Source of the DNA: Apiotrichum sp. Y4204
Lineage: Eukaryota > Basidiomycota > Tremellomycetes > Trichosporonales > Trichosporonaceae
DNA length: 64,000 bases
Direction: 5' to 3'
Assembly: GCA_025531455.1 (NCBI GenBank)
Contig: JAMYHL010000031.1
Span: forward strand, 124,001-188,000
In this document: positions 53,634 to 64,000 of the stretch, in pieces
How positions within the stretch are numbered: position 1 is the stretch's first letter
Layout of the letters: every line of letters starts with the position of its first letter
Program-made: the position numbers and the translations under genes
Notes under the pieces: model-generated
The model's database searches: none
The model's input: the letters and a program-made list of their open reading frames with translations, nothing else
What the model was told of the DNA's origin: nothing

Positions 53634-55472
53634 ATGGCCGACACAACACTCCACGCCGTGAGCCACACGCTGCTCGGCATGATCCCCGCGCGCCTCCAGC
53701 CGTTCCTCACCGTCTCGTATCCCGTTTGGGGCGTCGAGAACGGCCACCGCGTGCAGCTCTACAAGAAGGGCCCGAACGACATGGCCTTTGTCCTCTTCGT
53801 CACCCTCATGTTCACCGTCGTGCGGCACGTCGTCATGACCTACCTCCTCACGCCGGTCGCAACGCACTACATCCAGATGCCCGCCGGCCCCCCCGACACT
53901 GGGACAAAGAACGGCCCCGAGCGCCCCGCGGCCAAGGAGCGCCGGTTGCGTGCCGAGCAGAAGCGCAAGGAACACGCCATTGTCCGCTTCGCCGAGCAGG
54001 GGTGGAGCATGCTCTACTGCATACTCATGGAGTCGATCGGATTGGTGAGTATTGTTCGGGGAAGTAAACCATGGCGAAACGATCGAGACGGTTAGATGCC
54101 GCCAATATTCCATGGCACGGTGATTATGACGGTGGCACGCGTCACGAGATGGGCCAAAGCAGCGATAGCAAGCTGGATGCCGAGGATTGTGCTTTGCGCA
54201 CCGGTTCCGAACCGCCGGCTCCGAGACTAGGTGGCCTTATCGGTGGAGCTAGCTGGAGCTCGGTGCCGCGCAGGCTTTCGGCGCTAGGCGATGCTGGTGG
54301 GCGCGCTTTTGCCGAATGCAGCGGCGGCATGCTCGTGCCCCCGAGAGGAGCTTGGTCGTTATTGTCTACAGTGGAGCGACACACGCGGCCGTCGGACGAG
54401 TCCGCGATCGTGTTCGTCATTGTCTCCGTAACTGATAACTGATCGCGGACCTGTTGCTCCTTGATTGTGCCTCACTCTCTCCACCCCGCTCGGGGCTCGG
54501 CGCCGCATTCCGCTCCACATCGCGTTCCCCACTCTGCTCGCACCGCCGCTGACTCCCCAGACCATCCTCTCGCGCATCCCCAACCCCACGTCGCCGGAGC
54601 AGCTCTGGGGCACATATCCCGTCACGCGGATCCCTTGGCTCACAAAGGTATACTACCTGACACAGCTGGCGTGGTGGTTCCACCAGGTCTATGTCATCAA
54701 CACGGAGAAGCGCCGCTCCGACCACTGGCAGATGTTCTTCCACCACTGCGTGACCATTGCGCTCGTGACCCTCTCGTACCTCGGCAACTACACGCGTGTC
54801 GGCACGGTCGTGCACACCCTCATGGACATTGTGGACATCCTCCTCCCGGTGAGTGAGAGTGGGGCAGGCTGGGGATAGAAAGGGTGGCGCTCGTCCTGAC
54901 CAGCCCTGTGATCCGTGGACCCCGCTGACAGACAGGCAGCAAAGTTGCTGCGCTATGTGGGCCAGAAGACCGCGTGCGACATTGCGTTCGGCCTCTTCCT
55001 CCTCGGCTGGCTAGCGACTCGCCAGATCGGCCTCGCGATGGTGACATATTCGGCCTACGCCAAGGCTCCCAAGTATATTGCGTTCGAGTGGAACCCGGCC
55101 AAGCAGCACTACCTCACACCGGCGCTGTACTGGGCATTCATCTCGCTATTGTGCATCCTCCTGATGTTGTGCTCGATGTGGTTCTTTACGGCGCTCCGCA
55201 TCGCAGTCAAGGTTGTGCGCGGCGAGCAGGCCGAGGACTCGCGGTCCGACGACGAGGGCGCAGCCGAGCTCGAGGAGCACGAGGACGACGACGAGCCGCT
55301 GCCGGAGAAGCCGCTCGCCAACGCGATTGCGAACGGGAACGGGCACGCAGAGCCAAAGCTCAACGGCCACAGCGTGTCCACCGCCCACAAGGCGAACGGG
55401 CTCCCGCACACGCCCAACGGCGCCGCGGCCAATGGCAGCGCCAACGGCCACGCACTCAAGCGCCGACAGTAG
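53634..55472 (+). CDS. Ceramide synthase Lag1/Lac1 (TLC domain)
   Basis: Three exons (53634-54044, 54561-54848, 54936-55472) encode 411 aa with six to eight hydrophobic segments. The Lag1 motif runs from the His pair at residues 198-199 (FFHHCVTIALVTLSYLGNYT) to Asp226 and Asp229 (HTLMDIVDI), all catalytic positions present. The enzyme joins a fatty acyl-CoA to a sphingoid base in the ER membrane, making (phyto)ceramide. The C terminus has a run of acidic residues (EEHEDDDEPLPEKP), then low-complexity Asn/Gly/His sequence (NGNGHAEPKLNGHS). Acidic C-terminal stretches in fungal Lag1 are regulated by casein kinase 2. The first intron (516 nt) is the longest in the window. Confidence 0.95.
54045..54560 (+). 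other. 516-nt intron of LAG1
   Basis: Donor GTGAGT and acceptor CTGACTCCCCAG agree with the frame on both sides. No second gene is recognised inside it. Confidence 0.75.
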
Positions 55473-55736
55473 ATGACGACCAGGACAGCAGATATACCCT
55501 GACGTAGCCCTAGATGTGATGCACTAGACATGCTGATTGCGGGTGCCCCAAAGGGAACGCGGTGGGATGTGGTGTGGAATGCTGGGCGTGACCGTGAGTT
55601 GTGTGTTGGAGGGAGTCACCCCAGCCCATGTGTTGCAATTGCACGAGGTGCAAGACACGCGAGACACAGTCCTGATCGTCCTGAGTCAGTCTGATACGTC
55701 TCTGTCCTCGCTCAAACACCGACAAGGGGGAATGCA

Positions 55737-56600
55737 TCACACAACGCCAGCATTCATCTTGTTTCCAGCCTTGAACAGCGTAAAGACAATAGAGACTGAA
55801 TATAGTCAGCACTCCCGCCTCGTACCAGTACTTACTAGCGCACACGCCCCACACGAGCGAGCGCGCAATGCTGCCGTTCTGCGTCGTCGTGGTCACGTAC
55901 AGCCGGATAAAGAGCCCGCGCAGCACAATGTACGCAATCATAAAGGTGTTCATGTATCGCGCAGAGAGGCCCGCCATGTTGCCCGCGAGCTGGGGTTAGC
56001 ACGAGGTGTACAAGCTGAGCAGGCGGAGCAGGCGGAGCTGGCGGAGCCTTGCGGAGCTGTTCTCTACCCCGTCCCGCCGTTCTTCACTTGGTTCGTGGCG
56101 TCTACCCACTCGGACGCGCCTCGGCTCGCGCCATCGCGGTCGGCTATCGCCGGCGGCTCACGGCTTGCTTGCCATTTCGTGATGACATGGGAGGCCGCGT
56201 CGTGTCCCCCGTTCGGAGGATGCAGCGGTATACTCCTCGCCCTTGCCCTCTATCCCATTCATCCACTCACGACAGCGGCCGCACACATAGGCAGCATCTC
56301 CCATCCGTTCTGGTGCGCCGCCTCGCGGCGCTTCAGCTCCTCAATAATCTTAGGGGCGACCTTTCCGCTCTTCTCCATGTACGAGATCGCCTCGCGGGGG
56401 TTGGTATTGTCGTTCCATCCCAGGGCGCGGGTGGGGCCGCGCGTGCTCGTCGCGAGGATCTGGAGGTACGCGGCTGCGAGGAGGTGGTAGCTTGCATTAT
56501 ACCCCGGGGTCGCGAACAGCGAGGCAATGCTGGTGGTGTGTTAGTCCGAGATGGCTGGGAGCTTGGAGATGGAGACTCACAAGTCGTTGACGAAGGACAT
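55737..56600 (-). CDS. MAPEG-family membrane protein
   Basis: Four exons on the minus strand (56581-56600, 56271-56529, 55836-55989, 55737-55795) encode 163 aa. The first coding exon is just 20 nt. Family traits are EELKRREAAHQNGWEMLPM, LAGNMAGLSARYMNTFMIAY and LRGLFIRLYV, with the final hydrophobic segment GVCAISIVFTLFKAGNKM. Four helices are expected in the ER or another endomembrane. MAPEG proteins include microsomal glutathione transferases, and fungal members are often of this short uncharacterised type; substrate is unknown. The 281-nt second intron is longer than most. Confidence 0.86.
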
Positions 56601-57276
56601 GGTCTCTGGTCTTCTGGTCTTCTGGTCTTCTGGTCGAGAGGAGTGTGGATGTGGGGACCCTTGGGGAAGGGTGGGGGTTTAAGTACGGTTGGTTGGAGAG
56701 CTGGCGCCAAGCCACCAAAAAAACAAAACAGCCAAAGGCCGTCGGGCAGCCACTCCCTGTATTGCACGCATCACGGCTGCCGCCTAATACGTTGATACGA
56801 TCCGATACGCGTCGCCCGCCATGGCTGTGCCCGAGTTTTAGATGAACCTGCCAGAGTGCATGCAGCTGGTGGATGTTGGCGAGCCAAACAAACACGAAGA
56901 ACATGGAACGTTCAAGGTGCCACAGCTGGATCGGCGCCACTCTGTCTCAGTTGTATTGGCCGTATTTGGCTGGGTTATCAGCGTGCCTGGGATGATGGCC
57001 AAGTGATTCCGGCGGCCGTAGTGTGTGTGTGTGTCTGGGGCGAGTGGAGACCCATTATGTCGGCGAGATGAGATGGAGATGAGATGATGCTAGTCTGCAA
57101 CTTTGTGTACTTCTCCTTCCTGTCGTCGAGTTCACCTCCATCTATATCACGAGCGCAACACGTACGACAGCGACTAAAAGCTCGCAAAACTCTCGAAATC
57201 GCAACATCTCAATACGGCGTACACGTGTCCCACCCACGTCCTTGGTGTCTCACATTTCCCAATCCCACTCCCTCCG
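56601..57276. other. Divergent intergenic, MAPEG / AIG1-like
   Basis: No exon is supported. A CACGTG at 57222-57227 is about 50 bp before the AIG1-like start. Confidence 0.55.
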
Positions 57277-58561
57277 ATGACCGTCCTGCAAGCCGTCGTG
57301 CCCGACGCGCCGCGCCCGCCGCCGGGCGTCGAGGCGCGCATAAAGGAGCAGGCCCGCGCGCCGCTCAACGTCCCCCGCCTGCTCTTCCACTCGGCCTCGG
57401 CGGCGATCATGGTCGGCAGCTATGTCTCCCTGTGTGCGATCATGTCGGGCATGCCGCGGGCCTTGGAGGTGAGATGCATGAGCTGGGAGGTGAGGGGCAG
57501 TGGCTGACGGCAGCTCGGTGGCGACCTTAATTATCTGACTATCCTCGGGTGCGTACGAGTGAGATGAGCGGGCGCAGCGACACTTGTGTCGTGTTTGTGT
57601 TTGTGTTTGTGTTTGGCCACTTTGGCTAAGCAATGGGGGCGAACCTGGTGATCGCGGTGGTCGTTAGAGGTGGGGCCGTGCTGCGTAACATCTGCCGACC
57701 GCGGGGTGTACAAACACGGCCGCGTCCACATGCCCGCTGACTACTGATCTCACTGACACGCAGCATGATCGTGACGGTGCTCTGCATGGCCGTCTCGGCG
57801 CTCGTCGACCTCACCGGCGGCGATGTCGGTGCGTCTCCGGGGCCGGGGGATTCGGGGGGTTCAGAGCTGACCCGCAGTCCTCATATCGTTCAAGCGCCTG
57901 TTCCTCATGGTCGCGATGCCCGTCGAGATCATCATCTCGGGCGTCTACGTGCGTGTGTGCTCTCTAGCGCATGGCTGACAGCAGTGGCCGCTCGTGCTCT
58001 TCGCGCCGCACCTCATCCTTCCCCCGCAGGAGGACGGCAACCTCCTGTACCTCCCCCTCTGGATTGATATTGGCATTCATCTCGTGCCGGCCGTCTCGGT
58101 CCTCTTTGGTAAGTCTGCGGAATTGCGAGGGCTGAATGCGGTGTGGGTGGAGATGGAAGCAATGGAGTTGCGGGCGGGGATGGGACCTATACCGAGGGTA
58201 TGCTCTCGTTACTCTCCGCCTCATGCTTGCCTGCTCCTCACCCTCTTTCCCACTGCTGTCCTGCTGTCCTCCTCTCCAGCCCTCTTCCCACTGGCCCTCC
58301 CCGCCCCTCCCGCTCACCCCAGACTTCTTCGTCTTCGAGGAGCGCTTCCGCCCGCCCGCAAGCGACCGCTTCTCGGCCATCCTCGCCATGATCACGACGA
58401 TCCTGTACGCCTTCTGGATCGAGTTCAACGCCGTCGCCAACAAGCGCTTCCCGTACCCGTTCCTCGACATGATGGGCCAGGACCAGCGCCTGTACGTCTA
58501 CCTGGCGGCCGCGCTGTTCGCGTACATTACCTTTGTCGTGCTCAACGCGGTGCACAAGTGA
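57277..58561 (+). CDS. AIG1/FAR-17a-like integral membrane hydrolase
   Basis: Six exons (57277-57468, 57514-57548, 57764-57828, 57878-57948, 57985-58108, 58323-58561) encode 241 aa with about six hydrophobic segments. Conserved family words are LGGDLNYLTILGMI (residues about 65-78), SFKRLFLMVAMPVEIIISGVYW and LPLWIDIGIHLVPAVSVL. In mammals AIG1 and ADTRP hydrolyse fatty-acid esters of hydroxy fatty acids using a membrane Thr and His; the Thr of NYLT and the His of GIHLVPA are in equivalent places here. Activity in fungi is not settled. Several exons are 35-71 nt and most introns end in CTGAC close to the AG. Confidence 0.87.
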
Positions 58562-58975
58562 GGGAAAGCGCTGTGCCCATCCATAGGATACGGAGATGCA
58601 GTCGTGTCTGAGCTGGTGCATGGTGTTGTTGCATGATCGCATAGACAAGGTAGGAGAGGCACAAGAAACAAAGTTGGAAATGAACCCCCCACGACACTAT
58701 CTCCCTCTCTCCACTCCTGCTTGTCATCTCGTGGTCGTTCATTGGTGGCTTGCCAACGGTGCCACTCTGTCGGAGTTATGAAATCTCACCACCCTGCAGG
58801 TCACTCCTCCGCCCAGGCTCGGGCAGCCAGCCAGGATGCGCGCAATTGCCAGCCAGCCAGCAACCACCACCACTGGGCACCGCCGATGCTTGCTGCTGCT
58901 CGCTACTGTTCACGTCCTGCTCGCCATCACCCTCCTCTCCAGCCTAGCTTTTTCAACCACACAAATCCGACCCCG
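58562..58975. promoter_or_regulatory. Upstream region of the NDUFS1 gene
   Basis: Contains an inverted CCAAT (ATTGG) at 58741-58745, about 231 bp upstream of the ATG, which could serve the HAP complex that controls respiratory genes. No exon is supported. Confidence 0.45.
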
Positions 58976-61770
58976 ATGCTTCGCGCGGCCACTCGTATCG
59001 CGCGCCCTCAGGGTGAATACCAATTAGGGGGGAGGGGAGACACAGACGGAGCGAGTGCAGCCGACCCGGGGAGATGGGCATGGGCGACGGGCGTGATGTG
59101 GGGCTCGGCTTGATTTCGGCGTCGGCGCGGGACTGCGGCCTCGGCGGAGTGTGCGGAGAGTGAGGAGTGCGTGCCGTATGTGGCCGGAGTGTGCGGTGCA
59201 ACGCGGCGCTTGCGTCTCGCCAACGTCGAGTTGTCACTCCGACTCACCGATGTGGGGCTGTTGTTACTGGGGCATGTTGGTGTCGGCGTTCGCGCTCTGT
59301 TGCTCCGCCGCCCCTGCGCTGCTCTGAGTTTCTCACCGCCGCTTCCGTCGCCGCTGCCTATGCTGCCCCGTGCATGTCGCCATGGCCGTCGCCCGTGACC
59401 TACTACCATCGCCCACCCATCGCAATCACTCCTCCGACTCATCGTTTCCCTCCCATCTCCGTCCATCTTCAACATGCTGACCCCCAGGCTCGCGCTTCCT
59501 CTCGACCTCGGCCGTCCGCCGGGCCGACATTACCCTCACCGTCGACGGCAAGGAGGTGACCGTCCCCCAGGGCACTGCCCTTATCCAGGCTTGCGAGGCA
59601 GCGTGCGTAGACTGGCTTGTTGCGAGATGAGATGCGCTAACCCGCAGTGGTGCCACTGTCCCCCGCTTGTGAGTAACGCAAACGCCCACCGACCACCTCT
59701 AACATTCAGCTGCTACCACGACCGCCTAGCGATTGCCGGCAACTGCCGCATGTGCCTCGTCGAGGTTGAGCGCGCACCAAAGCCGATTGCGTCGTGCGCG
59801 CAGCCGGCGATGCCGGGCCAGAAGGTGTTTACCAACACGCCCAAGATCCACAAGGCGCGCGAGGGCGTCATGGAGTTTTTGCTTGCCAACCACCCGCTCG
59901 ACTGCCCGATTTGCGACCAGGGTGGCGAGTGTGACCTGCAGGACCAGTCGATGCGCTACGGCTCGGACCGCACACGGTTCCACGAGATTGCTGGCAAGCG
60001 TGCCATTGAGAACAAGGAGTTTGGCCCGATCGTCAAGACGTCCATGAACCGCTGCATTCAGTGCACCCGTTGCGTGCGTTTTGCCAACGACGTTGCCGGT
60101 GTCGAGGACCTCGGTACCTCGGGCCGTGGCAACGACCTCCAGATCGGCATGTACATTGAAAAGACCCTCAACTCTGAGATTTCGGGTAACATTATCGACC
60201 TCTGCCCCGTCGGCGCCCTCACCTCGAAGCCCTACGCTTTCCAGGCGCGTCCCTGGGAGCTGAAGAAGACCGAGTCGATTGACGTGCTTGACGCTCTTGG
60301 ATCCAACATTCGCGTCGACTCGCGCGGCGTCCAGGTCATGCGCGTCCAGCCCAAGATCAACGACGACGTCAACGAGGAGTGGATCAACGACAAGACCCGC
60401 TACGCCTACGACGGTCTTCGCTACCAGCGTCTCACCACCCCGCTCGTCCGTGAGGGTGACCGCTTTGTTCCGGCGACCTGGGAGGACGCCCTCGAGGCCA
60501 TCCGTGTCGGTCTCGCAAAGTCGGGTGCCAAGGGTGACGAGATTCAGGGTGTCGCCGGTGCGCTCGCCGACACCGAGTCGATTGTCGCCCTCAAGGACCT
60601 CGTCAACAAGCTTGGTTCCGACAACACCACTGTCGACGGCAAGCAGGCTGCTGGTGGCGTCGACCTCCGCGGAAACTACCTCTTCAACACGTCGATCGCC
60701 AACGCCGAGGACGCTGATGTCGTGCTCTTCATCGGCACAAACCCGCGCCACGAGGCCGCCGTCCTCAACACACGCTTCCGCAAGTCGTACCTCCAGAAGC
60801 ACGCCCACTTTGGTGTCATTGGCGAGGACTTTGACTCGACGTTCGGCTACCTCAGCGCCGGCAAGTCGGCCGCCGACGCCGTCAAGTTCCTCTCGGGCGA
60901 GGCGGGCGAGAGCGAGTTTGGCAAGCTCTGGAAGGACGCCAAGAGGCCCATGATTGTCATTGGCTCGGCCGCCGTCGAGGGCAAGGACGGCGCCGCAATC
61001 CTCAAGGCTGCCGCCAAGCACACGCTCGACAATGCCTCCCGCTTCCTCACCCCCGAGTGGACCGGTTTCTCGATTCTCCAGCGCGCCGCGTCCCGCGCCG
61101 CCGCCTACGACGCCGGATTCGCCACCGACGCCACCGCCACCCCCAAGTTTGTCTACCTCCTCAACGCCGACGACGTTGACCCCTCCACCATCCCCCAGAA
61201 CGCCTTTGTCGTCTACCAGGGCCACCACGGCGACGTCGGCGCCCAGTACGCCGACGTCTGTCTCCCCGGCTCGGCCTACACTGAGAAGGCGACCACCTGG
61301 GTCAACACCGAGGGCCGCGCCCAGCTCGGCCGCACCGCCGTCCCGCCCCCCGGCGCCGCCCGCGAGGACTGGAAGATTATCCGGTGAGTCAAAAGTGTTG
61401 TTTTAGCATGTTACCTCTACCTCTGTTACTCACACCCAGTGCCCTCTCCGAAGTCATTGGCTCGCCGCTTCCGTACGACGACGTGCTCGCGCTCCGCGAC
61501 CGCATGTGGGAGGTGTCGCCCACGCTGGTGCGCTACGACGAGCTCGAGTCGCCCTCGCCCGAGGCCCTGCGTGCCGGTCTCGAGTCGCTCGCAAAGGCCG
61601 AGACACCCGCGCCGTCGTCCGACACTCTCAAGAAGCCCGTCGCAGACTTCTACCGCACCGACCCCATCTCGCGCGCATCCGTTACCATGGCGCAGTGCTC
61701 CAAGGCCTTCTCCAACGGCTCCCCATTGAACGCCGCCGAGGCCGACGCCAAGCAGGCCAGCTATGCGTAG
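58976..61770 (+). CDS. NADH:ubiquinone oxidoreductase 78-kDa subunit (NDUFS1)
   Basis: Five exons (58976-59012, 59488-59602, 59648-59668, 59710-61383, 61440-61770) encode 725 aa. The presequence is MLRAATRIARPQ then SRFLSTSAVRRA. The N-terminal 2Fe-2S domain follows (cysteines in RFCYHDRLAIAGNCRMC and SCAQPA), then HPLDCPICDQGGECDLQDQS and NRCIQCTRCVRF/IDLCPVGAL for the 4Fe-4S clusters, and a molybdopterin-oxidoreductase-like domain. It carries electrons in the matrix arm of complex I, which this fungus therefore has. The third exon is only 21 nt and the first intron is 475 nt. A downstream ATG at 59474 gives the wrong frame. It is convergent with the PAG1 gene. Confidence 0.97.
59013..59487 (+). 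other. 475-nt first intron of NDUFS1
   Basis: Separates the start of the presequence from the rest of the gene. The donor is GTGAAT and the acceptor CTGACCCCCAG. Confidence 0.7.
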
Positions 61771-61976
61771 AGATAGAAATGCCGCCAACGGGCGCTAGTT
61801 GTTTGTACGCAGTGGGCATGCAGGATACATGAAATGCTAGGACGAGCAGCGCAGGCCGCATGCTGTAGGCTAAAGGCAGCCGGCACTCGTCATTTTATGG
61901 GTGACCAAACGGCCCAGTGGATAATGGCTCCTAGTGAGCCCTAAGTAGTACAGTACAGCACCTCTAACCCCTTCTT

Positions 61977-64000
61977 CTAGTGGTGATCTCGCGGCGACGG
62001 CGTCCCGCTCCGGTCCGAGCCCTGCCACGGGCGCACGGGTGTGTCGAGCATGTCGTCGGCGGCCATGAGCGTCTTGAGGGGCTCGTGCGAGTCGTCAAGG
62101 CTAAAGACATTGTCGCTCGCCGCGGCGCCAAACTCGCTCTCGGACGAGAACGACGGCTGGTGCGCAGCGTGCACGTACAGGCCGGTGCGCTTCGGCGTGC
62201 TCGCGGCGGCGGGGGCGCCGAGCGCAAACGCAGAACCGAGCCCGCCCCCGCCCGCGTCGTACACGGCGTGATACCGCCCGTTGCCCGTGCCGTCGCTCGA
62301 GGCAAAGCTGTCGTTGCTCAGCGCATACCGCGGCTTGTTGTATGCGAGCGGGCGGTCGACGCTCATGCGTGCCGCGTGCTGCACGGCGCGGCGGGCGAGC
62401 GGCGACGTGGATGAGGCCGGGGTGACGTCCAGCCCCTCGTCGAAGAACTGGTTGAGCGAGTGCAGCGCGCCGACGAGGTCGCCCATCGACGCATTGTCCG
62501 GGACGGGCGGGGACGGTAGCTCGAGGCTGATCTGACTCGCGCCCCATGGCTCGTTCTTCGCACGTATGTCGGAAAACTGCAGTACGGAGAAGTGGGCAGA
62601 TGCAGCACGGGAAGCACACGTATTGAACACTGCCGAGACGTTTGCGCGTGTCACCTCGGACCGCTCGGCGGGGTTCGGGATCGACCAGCCGGATGGCTCG
62701 ATCGCGCCGAACAGCTGCGTCGTAGAGTCCATGTCGGTCTGAGCAAACGGCAGCTCGAGGATGTCCAGTGCAAGTGCAGTGTGCTTCGTCGATACGAGGC
62801 GCAGCAGCGGACGCACGAGTTCGCGACTGTGCGGCGCAAGCGCACGCGCCTCGGGGAACAACAGGATAAGCTTGAGAATCTGTAGCGCCTTGTCCCTCAT
62901 CCAGTCGTTCTGGTTGAGGACAAATCCCAGGAGGAGAGTAACAATCTCTAGCGCATCCGTCGCCATGTGGTCGCGGAGATGCGATGCTGCCTGGCGGATA
63001 AAATCGTCCTTTGTCCGGAACCGTGCGCGCGCGAACGACGTCAGCAGTCGCGCGAGGCCCGCGTCCCCTTGTCGCTCTGCAATGTCCGCCAGGTCGCTCG
63101 CCATCCCCGCGAGCTCCTCGTTTGGCTCGCCGAGATCCGTCGAGTGCAGCATCCACGGCAGCGCAGCGACAAAGCCATGCAGGAGCCGGCGGTCGGGCTC
63201 GTCAATGAGCTCCGCCTCGGGGACAGAAGTCAGACGGCGGATAACGTCAAACGTTAACATGTCCGTCTTGGAAGACCGCAGACCGATGAGCAACAGGGGC
63301 TGGAGGTTCATCGTCGGGCCCTTGAGGTCCGGCGGGCGGAGCGCGACAATGTCCTTGACCACTGCGGGGTCGGCCAGGTTCGTCTTATCCAGCACGTGGG
63401 AGAGCAGATCGACCACCTCGTTGAATTCCGACTCGTACGGCGTCGTGAGACATGCCATGGAGCACCAGAATATCTGAGGGTACGCCTTGATATCGGTGGG
63501 CGAGAGACTCTGCACGATAGCCGAGAGGGTACGCATGACCTCGTTGTTGAAGCTCTGGATCTCGGCCGACGGCGACGCGATCGTGCTCGACAGACGCGCA
63601 AGCATGTCTGACACCATGCGTGCATTGATGTCTGGGGAGAGGATTCGGAACACCTGGAACGAGCGGCAGGCGAGGTGGCGGATAGTGCACGACGACGCCC
63701 AGTGCAGCGCCAGCGAGCCCCACTGCTGACCCAGCTTGGGCTGCAGCTGGGAGAAGATACCCAGAATCTTGGCGACAAGAGTGGACATCTTGGCTGGAGC
63801 ATGGAAGAACGTGTCGGGGCTGCCGTGGTCATCAGTCTTCCAGAATGCGTCGCTGTGCAGCGCGAGCGCGGTGGTCTTGAGTTCGGCCGTGTTCCAGATC
63901 GCGACGCGTTCACTCGGATCAGTGGTTGTGAGATTGCTCAGGTCGCAAAGCCACGCGCGCACGACCTGGAAAAGGACGCGCTGGGCCTGCTCCCGGAGCA
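61977..64000 (-). CDS. Cell morphogenesis protein PAG1/Tao3/Furry, C-terminal part (partial)
   Basis: An open frame of about 674 codons on the minus strand that continues beyond the right edge, so the start is missing. It is all-helical HEAT-like sequence: SSCTIRHLACRSFQVFRIL, SPDINARMVSDMLARLS, NEVMRTLSAIVQSLSP, NDWMRDKALQILKLILLFP. This matches the C-terminal armadillo/HEAT region of the Furry/Tao3/Mor2/PAG1 family. These very large scaffold proteins (over 2000 aa) work with the NDR/LATS kinase Cbk1 and Mob2 in the RAM pathway, controlling polarity and septum separation. The last 150 residues are low-complexity Ser/Ala-rich and probably disordered. No intron is seen in this part. Confidence 0.87.
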   Translation of the reverse strand, partial: LREQAQRVLFQVVRAWLCDLSNLTTTDPSERVAIWNTAELKTTALALHSDAFWKTDDHGSPDTFFHAPAKMSTLVAKILGIFSQLQPKLGQQWGSLALHWASSCTIRHLACRSFQVFRILSPDINARMVSDMLARLSSTIASPSAEIQSFNNEVMRTLSAIVQSLSPTDIKAYPQIFWCSMACLTTPYESEFNEVVDLLSHVLDKTNLADPAVVKDIVALRPPDLKGPTMNLQPLLLIGLRSSKTDMLTFDVIRRLTSVPEAELIDEPDRRLLHGFVAALPWMLHSTDLGEPNEELAGMASDLADIAERQGDAGLARLLTSFARARFRTKDDFIRQAASHLRDHMATDALEIVTLLLGFVLNQNDWMRDKALQILKLILLFPEARALAPHSRELVRPLLRLVSTKHTALALDILELPFAQTDMDSTTQLFGAIEPSGWSIPNPAERSEVTRANVSAVFNTCASRAASAHFSVLQFSDIRAKNEPWGASQISLELPSPPVPDNASMGDLVGALHSLNQFFDEGLDVTPASSTSPLARRAVQHAARMSVDRPLAYNKPRYALSNDSFASSDGTGNGRYHAVYDAGGGGLGSAFALGAPAAASTPKRTGLYVHAAHQPSFSSESEFGAAASDNVFSLDDSHEPLKTLMAADDMLDTPVRPWQGSDRSGTPSPRDHH

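Noticed and set aside
54045..54560. C/D box snoRNA inside the LAG1 intron
   Set aside because: A partial GTGATTA C-like box and CTGAT words exist, but there is no proper C/D pair with a terminal stem.
59474..59633. ATG at 59474 as the NDUFS1 start
   Set aside because: It leads into the wrong frame. Splicing 59012 to 59488 gives the conserved presequence and 2Fe-2S domain instead.
59726..61228. 500-codon open frame on the minus strand opposite NDUFS1
   Set aside because: It is antisense to highly conserved NDUFS1 exons. Its composition (Val/Gly/Asp/Leu repeats) is what strong GC3 codon bias leaves on the opposite strand.
1..64000. CRISPR array, insertion sequence or transposon
   Set aside because: No regularly spaced repeats, transposase, reverse transcriptase or integrase motifs were seen on either strand.

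Overview
This window is eukaryotic nuclear DNA from a basidiomycete fungus, most likely a tremellomycetous yeast of the Trichosporonales. The evidence is high GC content, multi-exon genes with very short introns (many 32-60 nt), 3' splice sites carrying a CTGAC or CTAAC branch motif almost touching the AG, an intact nuclear complex I subunit (NDUFS1), a perilipin-like lipid-droplet protein, and Zn2Cys6, TRAPP and p24 proteins of fungal type. The species is inferred from style and was not checked against a database. Splice sites were assigned by reading GT..AG sites, branch motifs and reading frame; every spliced model given here adds up to a whole number of codons.

Layout, left to right. 0.9-10.8 kb is gene-dense: Nudix hydrolase (+), ferroportin (+), dynactin p27 (-) head to head with TRAPPC2L (+), a mitochondrial lipoate ligase (-) and the four-BRCT replication/checkpoint scaffold Dpb11/TopBP1 (+). 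10.8-15 kb has no recognisable gene. 15-24 kb holds the perilipin-like protein, RNase H2 subunit C, an Sls1-type mitochondrial membrane protein, the sterol C-4 methyl oxidase ERG25 and the mitochondrial GrpE (MGE1). 24-27.3 kb carries two intron-containing tRNA genes (Gly-UCC and Ile-AAU) and a possible broken BRCT-like stretch. 27.4-32.7 kb holds an unidentified mitochondrial-type protein and a large Zn2Cys6 regulator. 32.7-39 kb is a 6.3-kb gene-poor stretch ending in a perfect 25-bp hairpin just beyond HOM2.

39-51.6 kb holds HOM2, a DUF1275 membrane protein with a 14-nt exon, an unknown Tyr/Ser-rich protein, a cysteinyl-tRNA synthetase with a possible dual-targeting start, the p24 protein ERV25 (apparently with a 4-nt exon), an unknown coiled-coil protein, and a U1A/U2B''-type splicing protein. 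53.6-64 kb holds ceramide synthase LAG1, a MAPEG protein, an AIG1/FAR-17a protein, NDUFS1, and the C-terminal part of the morphogenesis protein PAG1/Tao3/Furry, which runs off the window.

These are mostly housekeeping genes with no cluster or operon logic. Themes are membrane lipids (ERG25, LAG1, perilipin, MAPEG, AIG1), mitochondrial function (lipoate ligase, MGE1, Sls1, NDUFS1, CysRS) and secretory traffic (TRAPPC2L, ERV25, dynactin). I found no convincing mobile element, CRISPR array or defence system. The unusual signals concern gene structure: micro-exons, 32-nt introns and fused branch/acceptor sites.
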